Shown: positions 20,430-31,600, numbered from the stretch's first letter. The stretch: DNA of 64,000 nt from Neurospora tetraspora (GCF_033439725.1 NW_026944387.1:124001-188000), one strand, 5' to 3'. A program made the numbers and translations. The notes: generated by a model from the letters alone, not told the origin.

Positions 20430-21350
20430 ATGGCCCATCTACAACCTGAACCAACCTCACCTTACAACTTCGGCCTCCGCTCCGACTTCGAGATCGCCCT
20501 TATCCAACCCTTTCTCTACTTCTTCTCGGGAGTCTTTCTCGACATATATTTCCCATCACATGTGGCTCCGAAACCCACAAGTCCAACGGAACTGGCCTTT
20601 CCCAACACTTGTACGCCCGACGAACATCTGACCTCACCAGACCAACGCCGGAATACAATTGGGGAGCAGGCACTCATATCCCTTATGTTTATCCTTGTAA
20701 TAATGCGTGCCTCCCCCTACCTTGACTTCAAGGGGCCCGATCCCTGGGCTTTTGATCTTCCCCTCGCCTGGCCTTCCTTTCTCAAAAACAAGCTCCTTGC
20801 TTCGGAGCATGTCCTGCCGCCTGATGATTACCGCGTGACCCAACGCCGGGAGGCAATGCGGCTGCTCTTTTTGGTGGTTATCTCGGGGTTGCTCTGCCCC
20901 ATTGCAGACTATTATTGTGGGCGCGGAGAGGGAGCATTTGTCTTTTGGTTCGACGCTGTGGAGTTGCCCCTGTCATACGTCGGAAGCGTACCTCTAACGA
21001 TCGCGGTCATTCTCGTCTTCTATCGGTATGGAGTGTCGTGGGGAGTGCAAGTGATGATGATGCTTTCGCGTATAACTCTGCCGTGTGTGGCTACGGCGGC
21101 GGCCAGCGAGGCGTTGGCGTACGCGACTTTTGGCAGGAGGTATGGCGTGGTGGATATTTGGGATAGGAGGATTGAGAAGTGGGTGGAGGCTTGGAAAAAG
21201 GAGAAATCCAAGGCGGACAGGGAGGTTCGGGATGAGGTGGAAATGAGCGAGAGGAATAAGGAGTTGTTGGTTTGGCGGAGGGGGATGAAGGAGGGGAATG
21301 GGTATGGGCCTGATTATTGGTTGCCGAGGGAGAAAGGGCCGCGAGTGTGA
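20430..21350 (+). CDS. Hypothetical membrane protein, tandem paralogue B
   Basis: 306 residues from the ATG at 20430 (MAHLQPEPTSPYNFGLRSDF), chosen by alignment with paralogue A. An in-frame ATG at 20337 would add 31 residues that A lacks. It shares NFGL, SxxxPNTC, DDYRVTQRREAMRLLF, VVISGLLCPIADYY and the WDRRIEKW tail with A. Hydrophobic segments include LISLMFILVIMRASPYL, the VVISG segment, and VGSVPLTIAVILVFYRYG. The charged C-terminal tail is Lys- and Glu-rich. Function unknown. The two proteins have diverged strongly in the loops between membrane segments. Confidence 0.7.
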   Translation: MAHLQPEPTSPYNFGLRSDFEIALIQPFLYFFSGVFLDIYFPSHVAPKPTSPTELAFPNTCTPDEHLTSPDQRRNTIGEQALISLMFILVIMRASPYLDFKGPDPWAFDLPLAWPSFLKNKLLASEHVLPPDDYRVTQRREAMRLLFLVVISGLLCPIADYYCGRGEGAFVFWFDAVELPLSYVGSVPLTIAVILVFYRYGVSWGVQVMMMLSRITLPCVATAAASEALAYATFGRRYGVVDIWDRRIEKWVEAWKKEKSKADREVRDEVEMSERNKELLVWRRGMKEGNGYGPDYWLPREKGPRV

Positions 21351-21904
21351 GGTTGGGGCAGTTCACGTATTCGGTCGTTGTGGAGGAAGACGTGTATAAC
21401 CCTATTTTCATGTAAGCCGATGATATGGCCCGAAAGCAGCAAAGGGAGTTCGTTGGAGGTCCTTGATGTGTCGTCTCTGCACACTTTGCACAAAAACGTT
21501 GGTCCCCACCGGTACTCGCTGCACAAAATAGCTTCTGACCAATCACAGCCTAGATACGTCAGTTATTCCGAGCCCATGCATTCTGCACGCTGTGATCAAA
21601 ACGAAGAAGTTGCATCCGACAAGTTCCAGCACTGAAGGATTGTGATTCCCGAAGGATTATCTCCCATTATATCTGTGGATTATGATTTATGTCTTTGCTC
21701 AATCCGTTTCAAGATGATTTCGAGATATGTCTTTTGCTTTAACTTCTATCGGCCCACAGAAGTAAACACAACCTCTTTGATCGTGAGCCCGGACTAAACC
21801 CCTCCGCGCTGGGGAGCACGACGAGCAGCAGCTCGACACCTTTTGGGTGCGGCTCATGTTTCTTTTTCTACCTGGAGACGGGGCAAGACCAAGAAGCTCT
21901 AGAT

Positions 21905-22112
21905 TGACGAAGACGACGCCGAGATTTGAAACTGTTTCCACTTCCCGAAGCAACTTGTTTCCGGAAGGAGACCCCATTTCAACCACCCTCCCCAGTCATG
22001 AAACGGGAATCGAAACCTCAAGACCCCGGATCGCCCTTCACAAAAAAAGAGCATCAAGTTATCCATCTCCCACAAACCTCCACGAAATTGATCAACCAAG
22101 TCGCTTCGTTAA
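21905..22112 (+). repeat. Gene-less relic of a third tandem unit
   Basis: This stretch matches the pre-gene part of the second unit (about 19772-20120): GACGAAGACGACG, then CAACTTGTTTC, then GTTATCCATCTCCCA and a segment reading TTGATCAACC. Similarity stops near 22112, before any coding part, so the third copy lost its gene or was never complete. The 143-bp MITE-like element of unit two is absent here. Confidence 0.6.
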
Positions 22113-22635
22113 CCTATTTTATTCTAGCAAGCTTCAATGCTATGTACCGCCCGGGCTCACAGCATCCACGTTGGCTAGATGCACTGCTTTGGAGTAATTC
22201 TCCGCTTCACTGCTTCAGCGCTAGCAGGGCGGGAGACCAAGGAAGATTTGGGTACGGTGACACCTGAAGCGCCTCGACTTCCGGAAGCGGCAGTCGGGAA
22301 CGATGAGGATACATTCCGAACTCTTCCCTTGCTGGGATCGTGCATGAAAGCGTCGTACTGAACCGTTGTACTATGTAAGGACGCGAAAGCGTGGCACGGC
22401 AGACGGAGAGGATTGAGGATGCATGATGATATGGAACATCCGATTAAGATAAAGAACTGTGGTCCGGGGAATTCTGGGTTGATCTTGCTTTCTTCTTTCT
22501 TTTCGTCGTCTGTTATGCGATTTTGATATCGGCTTTCCGGCTAGGACTTGAACAATTGCCTACGCGCATTCTGGCCAGAACCAACTGAAGAAGTCCTCAA
22601 AAAAGAGCATCTACAACACCAAGAACAAGTTCAGG
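22113..22635. other. Intergenic, 5' flank of the methyltransferase gene
   Basis: No supported gene or RNA. Several short frames have no protein-like features. It probably contains the promoter of the methyltransferase gene. Confidence 0.4.
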
Positions 22636-23778
22636 ATGGCAGCAGCAGCAGCAGCAGCAGAACCCATCCAGGTCGTAAGTTTCATCGGCTCGCGTGTCCC
22701 TCGAGACGGTCAAAGGTATTAACCATGCCGTTCCTAAAAGGACCACGATGTGGTTGGCGATCTCAACGTGGACGACAATGAGTCCATCAGAGATGCCGAG
22801 ACTCTCTACGGTTCCACACAATCTGTCACCGCCAGCATCTACGACTACCGCGACGTCCATGGCCGTCTATATCAAGCATCCAAGACAACAGAGTACATCT
22901 TCCCCGTAGACGAACAGCACCTCCAAGGCTACGACCTAGCGTGCGTTTCTCCACTCCACATCTTCCACTTCCACAAACTAACATGTGCCAGCCACGAATA
23001 CATGCTCATCCTCTTCTCCAACAAACTCTACCTCGCACCCATCTCCAACCCCCAAACCATCCTCGACATCGGCACTGGCACCGGCAACTGGGCCATCGAC
23101 ATAGCCACCGAGTCCCCCTCCGCCTCCGTAATCGGCACCGACATCTCCGCCGTACAACCCACCTTCGCGCCGCCCAACGTGTCCTTCCAGATCGATGACG
23201 CCCAGCTCGACTGGACGTTTCAACCCAACCACTTCGACTTCATCCACTGCCGCTTTCTCTACGGCGGCATCAATGACTGGGCCAAGCTCTACCGGCAGGC
23301 CTACACGCACTTGAAACCAGGCGGCTGGTTCCAACACGTCGAATTCGACATCGAGACCTTATCTGAGAACCCAAAGGTCCAGAATGATCAGGACCACGTC
23401 TTCAAAACGTGGTGTCGACTCTTCTGGGCTGTTGGGGACAAGACGGGTCGTACCATGCGGATTGGGAGGGATGGAACGATGAAAAAGTTGATGAAAGAGC
23501 AGGGGTTCACAGAGGTGGTGCACAAGAGCTACAGAGTACCGATTGGAGCGTGGGCAAAGGATAGGAAACTGAAGCAGGTTGGTTTGTTGAATTGGCACTA
23601 TATCGATCAGAGTCTGGACGGGTTTGCGGTGTATCCCATGGGTCAGGTGCTGGGATGGAGCAGGGAGGAGGTGAGCGAGTTGGTGAATAGGATGAGGAGA
23701 GCGATTAGGGATGTGAGGAGTTTGAGTTATTATACGGTGAAGGTGGTTTATGGGAGGAAGCCGGAGGAGGGGCGGTGA
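22636..23778 (+). CDS. LaeA-like SAM-dependent methyltransferase
   Basis: Three exons, 22636-22674, 22741-22940 and 22992-23778, give 341 residues. Intron 1 is GTAAGT...AAAAG (66 nt). Intron 2 (51 nt, GTGCGT...ACTAAC...CCAG) is a multiple of three and would read through as an odd insert. Removing it gives LQGYDLA joined to HEYMLILF, which fits the family. The N-terminus has a seven-Ala run from a GCA microsatellite. Class I methyltransferase motifs are ILDIGTGTGNWAID (motif I, SAM binding), VIGTDIS, FDFIHCRFL and LKPGGWFQHVE. This group includes LaeA/LAE1, the global regulator of secondary metabolism, and many LaeA-like enzymes of unknown target. The sequence does not show whether this is a true orthologue. 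No biosynthetic cluster is visible nearby. Confidence 0.88.
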
Positions 23779-24445
23779 CTCGAGGATGGAGATGGCGTGG
23801 ATGAGACTACCTTACCTAAAGGTACTGACGGGACTGAGGGATTGGTCAACAGGATGGATGTTTTTTCCTTGATCAACCTCTGAGAGAAACTCTATCTGTG
23901 TTCAAGGCAGGAGGGATCAAGTGGGAGAAGGAGAGAACCGACCACCCGACGATATTCACATATCCGTGCCAAGGATTTCGAATTGAAGAAGGAGCGATAT
24001 GTCGATCGAATCCTTCACCAAATGTTTCCCTCGGTGCCACCTGCCATCCGATCCAGAACTCTCTGTTTGGTTGCCCCGCCCGGGTCTCTGAGTGGACCAT
24101 CCACTCCCGTTGCAGTCCTGCCCGAGGACAAGTTTCCAACTGACTGTAATTTTTGCGCTGGTCTCAGTTCTTGTTCCCGTCCTCCCCTCTCGTCGTTCCC
24201 CTCCAGGGCATCATCCATTTTCGCGGACCTTCGCGATCTAACCCGCCAACTGGGAGCAATCCACTAGACACTCGCTCTCCTCTTGCTTCTTCCACTGCTA
24301 TGTAAGCGCACCATCCTTAGATCGAGGGCATCTCCATCAGCGTTTGGCCATTCCAGGCAACGGCAGTGCTAATCCTCATCATCCTCCAACGATTTAGTTG
24401 CCATCCCAGTTCAGCCGCACCACGAGAATACCCCAAGTCGCCGCC
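23779..24445. other. Intergenic, no gene supported
   Basis: Between tandem genes. Overlapping short frames around 23870-24260 have mixed composition and no domain. The last 60 bases lead into a good translation-start context (GCCGCCATG) for the next gene. Confidence 0.4.
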
Positions 24446-25911
24446 ATGTCGGAGCCCAATCGGCCACACCAAATCATCGAGAATGAGCACGTTCGCAGAT
24501 TGCGCGAGAGACTTCGGAGGATGGGGCGCGAACTTCCACCTCCCGAGGATTTGGTGCCAGAAGACTTCATGAAACCACTCTTCATGAAAGAACCGAACCA
24601 GGTAACGACGCCCGCGCGTACCCTGTCACCCCTGCAGCCAACATCACGACCTGTGCCCCAGTCTCTAAATTCCCGCGACTCCGACGAGCAGATTGTTGAG
24701 AGGACATCCACAGAAGAAGAAGAAGGAACGGAACAGGGGCGCAAGTCGAAAGGGTTGCAACCTGAAATAGGTATTGCCATTCAACAGCGCATCAAGGATT
24801 TGGAGGAGGAGAAGTCAAGGTCGGTGTCGCCCCCGCAACAGCAGAGAATTACATCGTTCAAAGATGCACTCGAGGTACACTTGCAAGTAAAGGGATCAAA
24901 AGCGGCAGAAGTTGCATCCTCCCGTACTACACTGATGCAGTTACTCTATGACAAGGTCATCGAGGCTCAGACAGCAACGTGGGAAAACACCAAAAAAACA
25001 CTCGCAGCCCACGCCGATATGCTCATGGAGAGCACCGATGACCCGTCCTTACGGAGCATGTCTGTCCAAGAACGAGAGGGAGCGTTTAAAATGTTACAAC
25101 TTATCGAATCTGAAGTGGCCGCAAAACCCACTCTTACAACAACCACAAATCCTCGTCATAAACCCAGGTTCTATGCTGTTCTCGGCGGACCAGGCTCGGG
25201 AAAATCCACCATCTGCGCATCATGGGCCAAGCTGGATGGCGGCGTTATGCACATTGCCATTGGAGATATCTTACGTAGCGAGGCAAAGCGGCCTGATAGC
25301 CCGTATGCCGAAGTTCTCAAAGCCAATCTTGCAAAAGGCGCAATCGGCGATCCGGAGATGACAGTCGGTCTTATCAAGGACCACATGCGCACAACGATCA
25401 AAGCCGCAAGCGGGCCTATACACACCTATCTTCTCGACGGTACGTATGCCGTTCTCGCACAGGACAACACGTATTGTGGCCGTACTGACCCCTTCTCAAA
25501 CCAGGATTTCCCCGTGCTCTTGCATCGGCCCAATACTTTGAGCGGACCGTCGGTCCTCTCAGTGGAGTCATCATCCTCGATATACCCGAGGCGACTCTCA
25601 TAGATCGATGCCGCCAGCGAAACCGGTCCGATGACAACGAGGATGCCATTCGCGAACGCATCCGCGTTTATAACACCAAGTCAGCCGAGGTTGTCGCTGC
25701 CTATCACCTACAGGGCAAGGTTTCTTATGTGACACAGCCACCTGACTCGCATATCCGGCCGTGGACAGGAGTTTTGAGCGCTATGATGATGGACTCTTAC
25801 TTGCCCTTGGACATCCCCGAAACCGTGCTTCGAGATGTTGTTGCTTGCGGAATCCTCATCTGGAGGTTCTGTGACATACGTTACGATCGCCGCGGGGGAG
25901 ATGCTCGCTGA
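24446..25911 (+). CDS. Adenylate/nucleotide-kinase-like P-loop protein with long N-terminal region
   Basis: Two exons, 24446-25439 and 25505-25911, are split by a 65-nt intron (GTACGT...ACTGAC...CAG), giving 466 residues. The start is the ATG in GCCGCCATG. Residues 1 to about 240 are polar and charged, probably partly coiled, and unassigned. The C-terminal domain starts with a Walker A (YAVLGGPGSGKST, about 245), followed by HIAIGDILRSE. Across the splice comes LLDG/FPRALASAQYFE, the GFPR motif of the AMP-binding region, then GVIILDIPEATLIDRCRQR and IRERIRVYN. These are the landmarks of the adenylate/UMP-CMP kinase family. ILDIPE and RCRQR occupy the place of the LID entry. Substrate specificity is unknown. 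The large extra N-terminus sets it apart from housekeeping kinases of about 200-270 residues. Confidence 0.82.
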
Positions 25912-26609
25912 GAGAACTGGCGCTTTGCGTTTATCTGGGAACGGTACTCTCGCCCTGGGGGTTTAGCGTGGGGAAAGGAAGGACATATTAGGAGGATTGA
26001 ATGCAACAATTATGAGGCAGCAGGTGGTGAGCGTGATTTCAAGCGGGTGTGACTCGTGGATCACCGCGGACAAAATAGAGACGACTCAGACGAAGACCGT
26101 ATAGAGATAGAAGCAAATTCAGCGAAAACATGGATACACAGTTTCTTTGTTGTTGTTCTTCTTCGGGTTTCTCAAGTTGGGAACGTAAGAAAGCGGACAA
26201 CCGCTTGTTATAGGAGTGAACAAGTTCAAGTGGACTACGGTCAATATTACGGATGATGCTCGATCTCCCTTTCACATCCTGGCTCTCTGCGTCTCCGTAT
26301 TGCTTCGTTTGCAGAACAACGGTCTTCACTCATACGACAGCCGGTAATATTTGGTTCCAAGTACATGTCTCCAAGAAGTTATCTATCTCAACCCTCTACC
26401 TACATGCTATATCTGGCCCAAAACCATCAACATCACCGCTGTCGTCTAGCTACTATCTGCACCTGTACCCTTCTTCCCATACCCCACAAGTCCTGCACTT
26501 CCTCCTGAAAATTCTGGTCTCCATTCGGGAAGTCTCTGACACAATACACGTTCACAAGAGGAGCAGAGGCGCAGAAAGTTGAAAATATAACTGGGATTGG
26601 GTTTTATCA
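25912..26609. other. Intergenic, nothing supported
   Basis: This lies between the 3' ends of the kinase gene and the convergent minus-strand gene. Open stretches are short and without domains. Confidence 0.4.
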
Positions 26610-27021
26610 TTACTCGCTTCTCAAGGCCATTCTAGCGGTTGCCGCCTGGGCGCGGAATGAACCAAACACCCACTCAATGATCCTTTCCTCCGCAAAGGCA
26701 ATGGAGGTTGCGTAGACACGGCCAATAAGGGCATGTATTCCCAGAGCGTCCAGCAGGATCTTCTCGGTAGTACCAGCCGCAAGGTTGGCCAGAAGGAAAA
26801 GTGCGCAGTTGTCGTCCGGGGTGATACCGAGCGAGAAGTATTTGGGGTGTGGATAGCACCCTTATAAATGTACCTCTAGGAAAATCCAGCAGGCTTGGGG
26901 TATATTCTTCGCAACATCGAAGATGCACCAGAACTCTCCCGTCATTCTGGCGGCTGGGTGTATGCGCTGAACACCTCTGCTGTTAGAGGACAGTGAACCC
27001 ACGGTCGTGTCGGACGGCATG
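26610..27021 (-). CDS. Hypothetical protein, exon boundaries uncertain
   Basis: The C-terminal exon (about 26610-26860) encodes a convincing globular stretch: YFSLGITPDDNCALFLLANL, then GTTEKILLDALGIHALIGRV, then SIAFAEERIIEWVFGSFRAQ, stop. The upstream part may start at 27021 (MPSDTTVGSLSSNSRGVQRI) and run to MTGEFW before an intron, but no fully standard splice pair connects them: the only usable 3' site is TATAAG. The gene may be intact with an unusual site, or decayed. The family is not recognised. Confidence 0.4.
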
Positions 27022-28570
27022 TTATTTCCTGGAACGGTCTTTGATGTAGGTGATGTCGTAGATGTAGGACGTTGGTAAAGTTGATTTTCCAACGATTTGG
27101 GTGCCGGAATACCGAGAGGGAGAAACCATGGATTTGAACGCGGTGGTGTATGAGACATAAAGAGGCTGGCAGAGTACTATATAAGACTGGGAAGAGAGAG
27201 GGCCTTGTGGTGTTGGTTTGGACAGCTTATCAACATCCAGCTGATTATCATGGTTCCTGAGGAACGCTCGCTCGCAAACAAGGTGAACTAGCGGGTCCAG
27301 GGACGTTAATATAAGATAGCCGAAGCTCAAAGGGGAAACAGTCTTGAGATAATTCCAAGTTTGTAGCAAGTGTTGAAATTTCCCTGCAATGGCTGAGTAC
27401 GTAGGTCAAAATCTGATATCCGGGAACCAACGGTCTCGAGTTCATGCTTCAGCTTGTTGCCAATCCAATTCCACCTTCAAGTTAGATCACGGTGGCAGCT
27501 TCGAAAATGGTGAAGCCAAACCCGACCCGATGCCGTTTGCTCTTTCCCCTAACAATGCTTGACACCAAACTGGGAACTTTTGAAATTGGTAGTCGCGACC
27601 CAGGGCGGGCGAAATGACCCCGCCGGATTGCATGAGAGGGAGCCAATCTCCGCAAGTTTTTTCTTTGGCCTCGCCATCTTTCTGTCCGAGTCCCCTCTGG
27701 TTTCTTTGCTTTGATCCTAGCCCGGCCTATTCTCATCCCTCGGCCCCAAGTCTTGCTCCTCTCACCAGTCCCGTACCTTCGTCTCCCACCCTTTCTTCCG
27801 CCATGGGTCAACCTCTCGGTGGGCGTTTCGCTCGGCCGGTTCGTGTCGGTGTTGCCGTTACTTACATGTACACATGGCGGCACTCACCAGGTACGGCCAA
27901 TCTCTCTCGAGTTGTCCCTCGTCCTCAACTCACTTCTACGTCGATCTTCCGCATTTCTCATCCCCAGTCTCGTCAGTTTAACAACTGTGGTTCACAAGAC
28001 CCAAAGTTGGAGTGCTCAAATCTCACATATATGGAGATAAAGGGCTAGAGAACGGTCACGACCGCCACTCTATGGAACGTTTCTTGAGATCTTGTCTTTA
28101 GAAAACCGAACTTCCCTGTCCTTCATGTTTTGTTTTCCTTTGTCCCAAGTTGGCCCGGGCCTCCCGTAGGTATTATTTCTTTCTTTCTTTCCTCATTCTA
28201 CTTCTTTGCCTTGGTTTGACTCACACTGGGGTGTTGACACATCGCATTGAAGTGTGCCGAAGGACATCACCAAAAGCCACACATCAACAGTCAGATCTTC
28301 ATCATCGAGGGCTTGGTCCAGGAACAAGTATCTCATTTCCCTTGGAACAGACAACCACATTGGATCTCCGTGAACAAAGCTTCAACAACCGCCAGTCGCT
28401 GAGAGTATTTTTTGTTCTTATTTGATTTACGGTGCTGGCGTGATCATGGCACCCAGTCTTCCCTATTTGCCTGCTTTTCAGATTCCGCTGGCCATCCAAA
28501 CCCCAAGCTGGCGCTTGCGGGAGAAGTTCCCTAGCCCATAGACCCATTGCCCCAAAGTCCCAACAAAATT
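27022..28570. other. 1.5-kb region without a supported gene
   Basis: Pyrimidine-rich plus-strand stretches near 27640-27800 and 28140-28210 resemble promoter or leader sequence, and one small frame starts at 27803 (MGQPLGGRFARPVRVGVAVT). I see no domain, RNA gene or repeat. Confidence 0.35.
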
Positions 28571-29688
28571 CTATTCATGAACGCGGCGATAGATGGTGGG
28601 CCAACCCACTGGTATCTCCCATGGGAACACCTGCGTCACCACAGTTCTTGTTTCCCTGTCATACCTCCCATCGAAGAACTTCCGCTCCTGGTCTACAAGT
28701 GTGAATTGATTCTCGGTTGGCGACGCACCTGGTAACCTGTATCTGTTTACCGTGGCGACATGCCTAGCCTCGACGACAACCCCTTTCTTCACGTTGCCCG
28801 CCAACTGCTTCAGAAGTCCGACCAGGTATTCGGTATGCTCGCACTCCTCGCGGATAAGAATGGTTACCCTTTTGAGCCTTGTCAACCTGTTTGTTCTCCA
28901 AGCCGCCCTAATGGCCTCGTTTTCAACAAACAATTGGAGACATTGTCGTGCGGGCAGTTCTTCGACGCCATCTTCTGTTTCGATCCACAGGCGCCTAAAC
29001 TGTAAATCCAGCTCTGTCAACCCCCGGCACCGCTTGGTGATCGTGTTTCCCATGTTCACGAGCTTTGTAATCCAGGTTTCCGTTCGTTTCCTTGAAAACA
29101 CTTGATCTTCAAGTGTCTGATGATGAACGAGTTGGGCCTGCCGATCCTGACCAGCCAAAGTCTGTGATGCGTCAGATCCAAATAAAAGGTGTTGGTGGTG
29201 TAGAAAACCATCGCAGCCTCACGAGAGAACTCCCGAGATACGCGCAACAGGGTGGGGAGCGGATCATAGAGCGGACCAGCAGCTCTACGGGCATCTTGGA
29301 CATCGTAATGGAAGATTGGTGGGGGCAGGGTGTTATGCGGCACGATCGTGTTTTCGGAAGTGAGCAGGACGCCATACACCATATTGCGGATCTCTGCCGG
29401 CAGTTGGAAGAAGGGAAAGGGTCCCTGGGCGGCCCTAAACCGGGCGGTGGCGGCGGCGGCTAAACGCCTTAGATTCTGAGCCTGCAGTAGACGAAGTTGA
29501 TTCTGGTAGTCAGCGATCGCGTGGTTGGTAATCGCGAGCTGAGCCAAGGTATTGCCCGAGGAAGCGACCACTGGGTTAGTTGAGGGGGTAGTAGATGCAC
29601 TACTAGGGCCGGCAGCAGAGGAGTCCTCTACAATGGCCGTGTCTTCGGCGCTCTCGTCGACTAGATGAGAATTTGGTGTTAGATCCAT
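28571..29688 (-). pseudogene. 2EXR/F-box-like protein gene with a frame change
   Basis: The N-terminal frame (29688 to about 29085) has a Ser/Thr/Pro-rich start, then FFQLPAEIRNMVYGVLL, the opening of the fungal 2EXR (F-box-like) domain, and LLRVSREFSREAAMVFYTTN, its usual continuation. After HLKIKC the protein continues in another frame: WITKLVNMGNTITKRCRGL, then LDLQFRRLWIETEDG and so on to the stop at 28571. No intron of realistic size joins the two frames (the only GT...AG pair at the joint is 11 nt). The gene therefore carries a frameshift, or the sequence has an error here, near 29085-29095. The full-length product would be about 370 residues. The rest of the gene shows no stops, so any loss of function would be recent. 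Confidence 0.6.
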
Positions 29689-30079
29689 CTCGATTCAAGG
29701 TTGAGGTGTGTTGTTAAAATGACGTGGCAAGACTAGGTAGGTATATATAGAAGATGGAAAGGGGAGACACGCAAAACAATGCTGGATGGAGGATTAGGGG
29801 CTGCCTTTTATCCTTTAAGTTTGGATGTCGTCGTCGTTTGGTGAGAAGCTTTGCGAAGGCAAATGACCAACATGGAAAGCTGACAAACTCAGATATCAAC
29901 AGAAAAGGTGACTGCCAAAGATGTGTGCGTGTGTGGGTGTAAGGGAGGCGTAATAGGCGAAAACAAAGAGTGGGAGATATGATCCGGGCATCAAAGAAGG
30001 GAGGAGACCAAGCAAACAACCGCCGTCAAGCATGAAGGCTGACTGGAAGGACCAGGCGTGAACCGTAAAGCGCTGAACG
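29689..30079. promoter_or_regulatory. Divergent intergenic region
   Basis: This lies between the starts of the minus-strand 2EXR gene and a small plus-strand gene. TATATATAG occurs at about 29740, roughly 50 bases upstream of the minus-strand start codon. No other feature is seen. Confidence 0.35.
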
Positions 30080-30424
30080 ATGGTAACATCGGCCCTTTGG
30101 GCATACCACGATACCAAGTCTCCCGACCAGTTAGGCCTGCCTGAGATCTGCCCGTGGCCCTACACAGCCCTGACTTTTGACGGGCTTTGTACCCACGCGG
30201 CCTTCATCGAAGGAGTCAATTTCGGTCATGCCCAGCATGACACAACTGCGACCGACCCTGACGCAACTAGCATCTCGGAGGCTGATATCGATGTGTTGGA
30301 AGTGTCGGCGGAGGAAGGACACGAAGCTTATAAAAAGAGACATCGGGAATATTACCACATGATGAAGCTGATGTACCCGGAGCGCTGGCAAGCCATGGTA
30401 GCCAAGAAAAGTCCGTGGAAATAA
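30080..30424 (+). CDS. Hypothetical protein, 114 residues
   Basis: An ATG-started frame (MVTSALWAYHDTKSPDQLGL) ends in a charged, protein-like tail (AYKKRHREYYHMMKLMYPER, then WQAMVAKKSPWK). An acidic middle (EADIDVLEVSAEEGHE) precedes it. Composition suggests a real coding segment, perhaps the remaining exon of a larger gene. Family not recognised. Confidence 0.4.
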   Translation: MVTSALWAYHDTKSPDQLGLPEICPWPYTALTFDGLCTHAAFIEGVNFGHAQHDTTATDPDATSISEADIDVLEVSAEEGHEAYKKRHREYYHMMKLMYPERWQAMVAKKSPWK

Positions 30425-30789
30425 GAAGCAGTACTGGGACCGGAAGATAAACCGCCCAGAAGAGCATCGTGAGCTACGGCTCAAGTACAGCCTAGCCTAG
30501 CCGCAGAGACTGAAGACTGCAAGGCCAAAAGGGCAGCGACATACACTTGTCGGTTGCCTTTAACACGGATGTCATTAGGCTTCAGGGTGTCAAGGGGAGA
30601 GGCCAGCGGGTGGGGTTCCTCACCAACCCTCCAGGGTGGTAGCTTCTTGGATGGAGGGGAGGCTCTGACGACGAGAAGGGGTAGGAGCGGGCTTGATGGG
30701 AGTCCCCCGCCGTATGTGCTTTCGTGCCAGGCTTGGAGGGAGTCGGAAACGTCGACCAGTTTGGACCCCTGTGAAGCCAAGGCCTCCAT

Positions 30790-31600
30790 CTACTTCTTCT
30801 TGGCCGCACGCTTCTCTCTAGCCTTCCTTTTCTTCTCCTGCTTGGCCAGCTCGGCGAGAGCCTCCTTGCTGAGATTGGGCCTAAGGCTGATAGAAGGGAG
30901 TGTAGAGGTGTGGCTTTGGTGGGAACAAAAGATAAGGGCAGATGTGTGTTACTGGCGGTGGGGACTTCCGAAAAGAAATTGTAGCCTTTGCCCGTTGACA
31001 CAGAGCAAGTTGAGGACCATCCAAATCCCTACGGCAATGTCAGTTGTCCATGATTGCGAGAAACCACCATTCTGGAATGAGACTTACGGGAACAACCAAA
31101 ATACAATCATCGCAAACTTCTTGGGCGAACCAGATCGGCTCTCGGGCCAACATGTCACGGAGGGACACCGTAATGGGAGAGGTTGGTGGGAAAGGGAGAG
31201 AGAAACGACGAGAGTGGCACACGGCCCAAAAGGAGTCAAAGAAGGGTAAGGGAAAGGAGATCAACTTACTTTCGCCTTTCTCTGGGGAATCATCGTCTTC
31301 GTCCTCGCGGATCTCGCCCTCCTCAAGCGAGTCGTCTTCCTCTTCGCGGATTTCTCCCTCTTCGGGAGAGTCTTCTTTATCATCAGCGGCGGCGGCGACA
31401 GATGCAGCGGAGTCAGTGCCTGGTGCGGCGACAGGGTCGGCGACAGGTGCTGCGACGGAGTTATGGTTGTCGACTTGGTCGCTAGCAATTCTGGAAGAGT
31501 TGGCGGACGATATTGTGGCCTGGTGGACTGGTGAGCTAGTAGCCGAAAGAGTATGTCGTCGTGGTGAGACAAGAGAGAGTAAAAGGGGGAAAATTGCAAG
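30790..31600 (-). CDS. Hypothetical protein with acidic repeats and a basic tail, model uncertain
   Basis: Pieces that look coding on the minus strand are an Ala/Asp segment (about 31400-31500), two acidic repeats EEGEIRE(E/D)EDD (about 31300-31370) ending at a clean 5' splice site (GTAAGT at about 31280), then IWMVLNLLCVNGQRLQFLFG (about 31030-30960), another intron (GTAACA...TATCAG), and a basic C-terminus RPNLSKEALAELAKQ plus EKKRKAREKRAAKKK, stop at 30790-30792. Phases agree if the first intron is about 245 nt. The N-terminus is not resolved. The acidic and strongly basic segments suggest a nuclear protein, but this is inference. Confidence 0.35.

Larger units (their letters stand above)
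17868..22112 (+). repeat. Tandem array of ~2.2-kb units carrying a membrane-protein gene
   Basis: Three related units lie head to tail. The first runs from about 17868 to 19770 and holds the gene at 18167. The second runs from about 19770 to 21900 and holds the gene at 20430. The third is a relic (about 21905-22112) with no gene. Evidence is shared non-coding sequence: the pre-gene segment GCATCTAACCGCCGAGCCCT at 17872 and 20126, the GTTATCCATCTCCCA segment at 20069 and 22058, the post-gene segment with TTATTCCGAGCCC at 19429 and 21563, and a GACGAAG-containing opening at 19770 and 21907. Start-to-start spacing is about 2.1-2.25 kb. Copies are well diverged, so the duplication is not recent. 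Confidence 0.75.

Noticed and set aside
24398-24445. Longer start for the kinase-like protein
   Set aside because: The open frame extends upstream only from a TTG. The first ATG, at 24446, has a strong start context.
27614-28048. Plus-strand frame of about 144 residues
   Set aside because: Pro/Ser/Leu-rich translation of a pyrimidine-rich stretch. No domain or splice logic.
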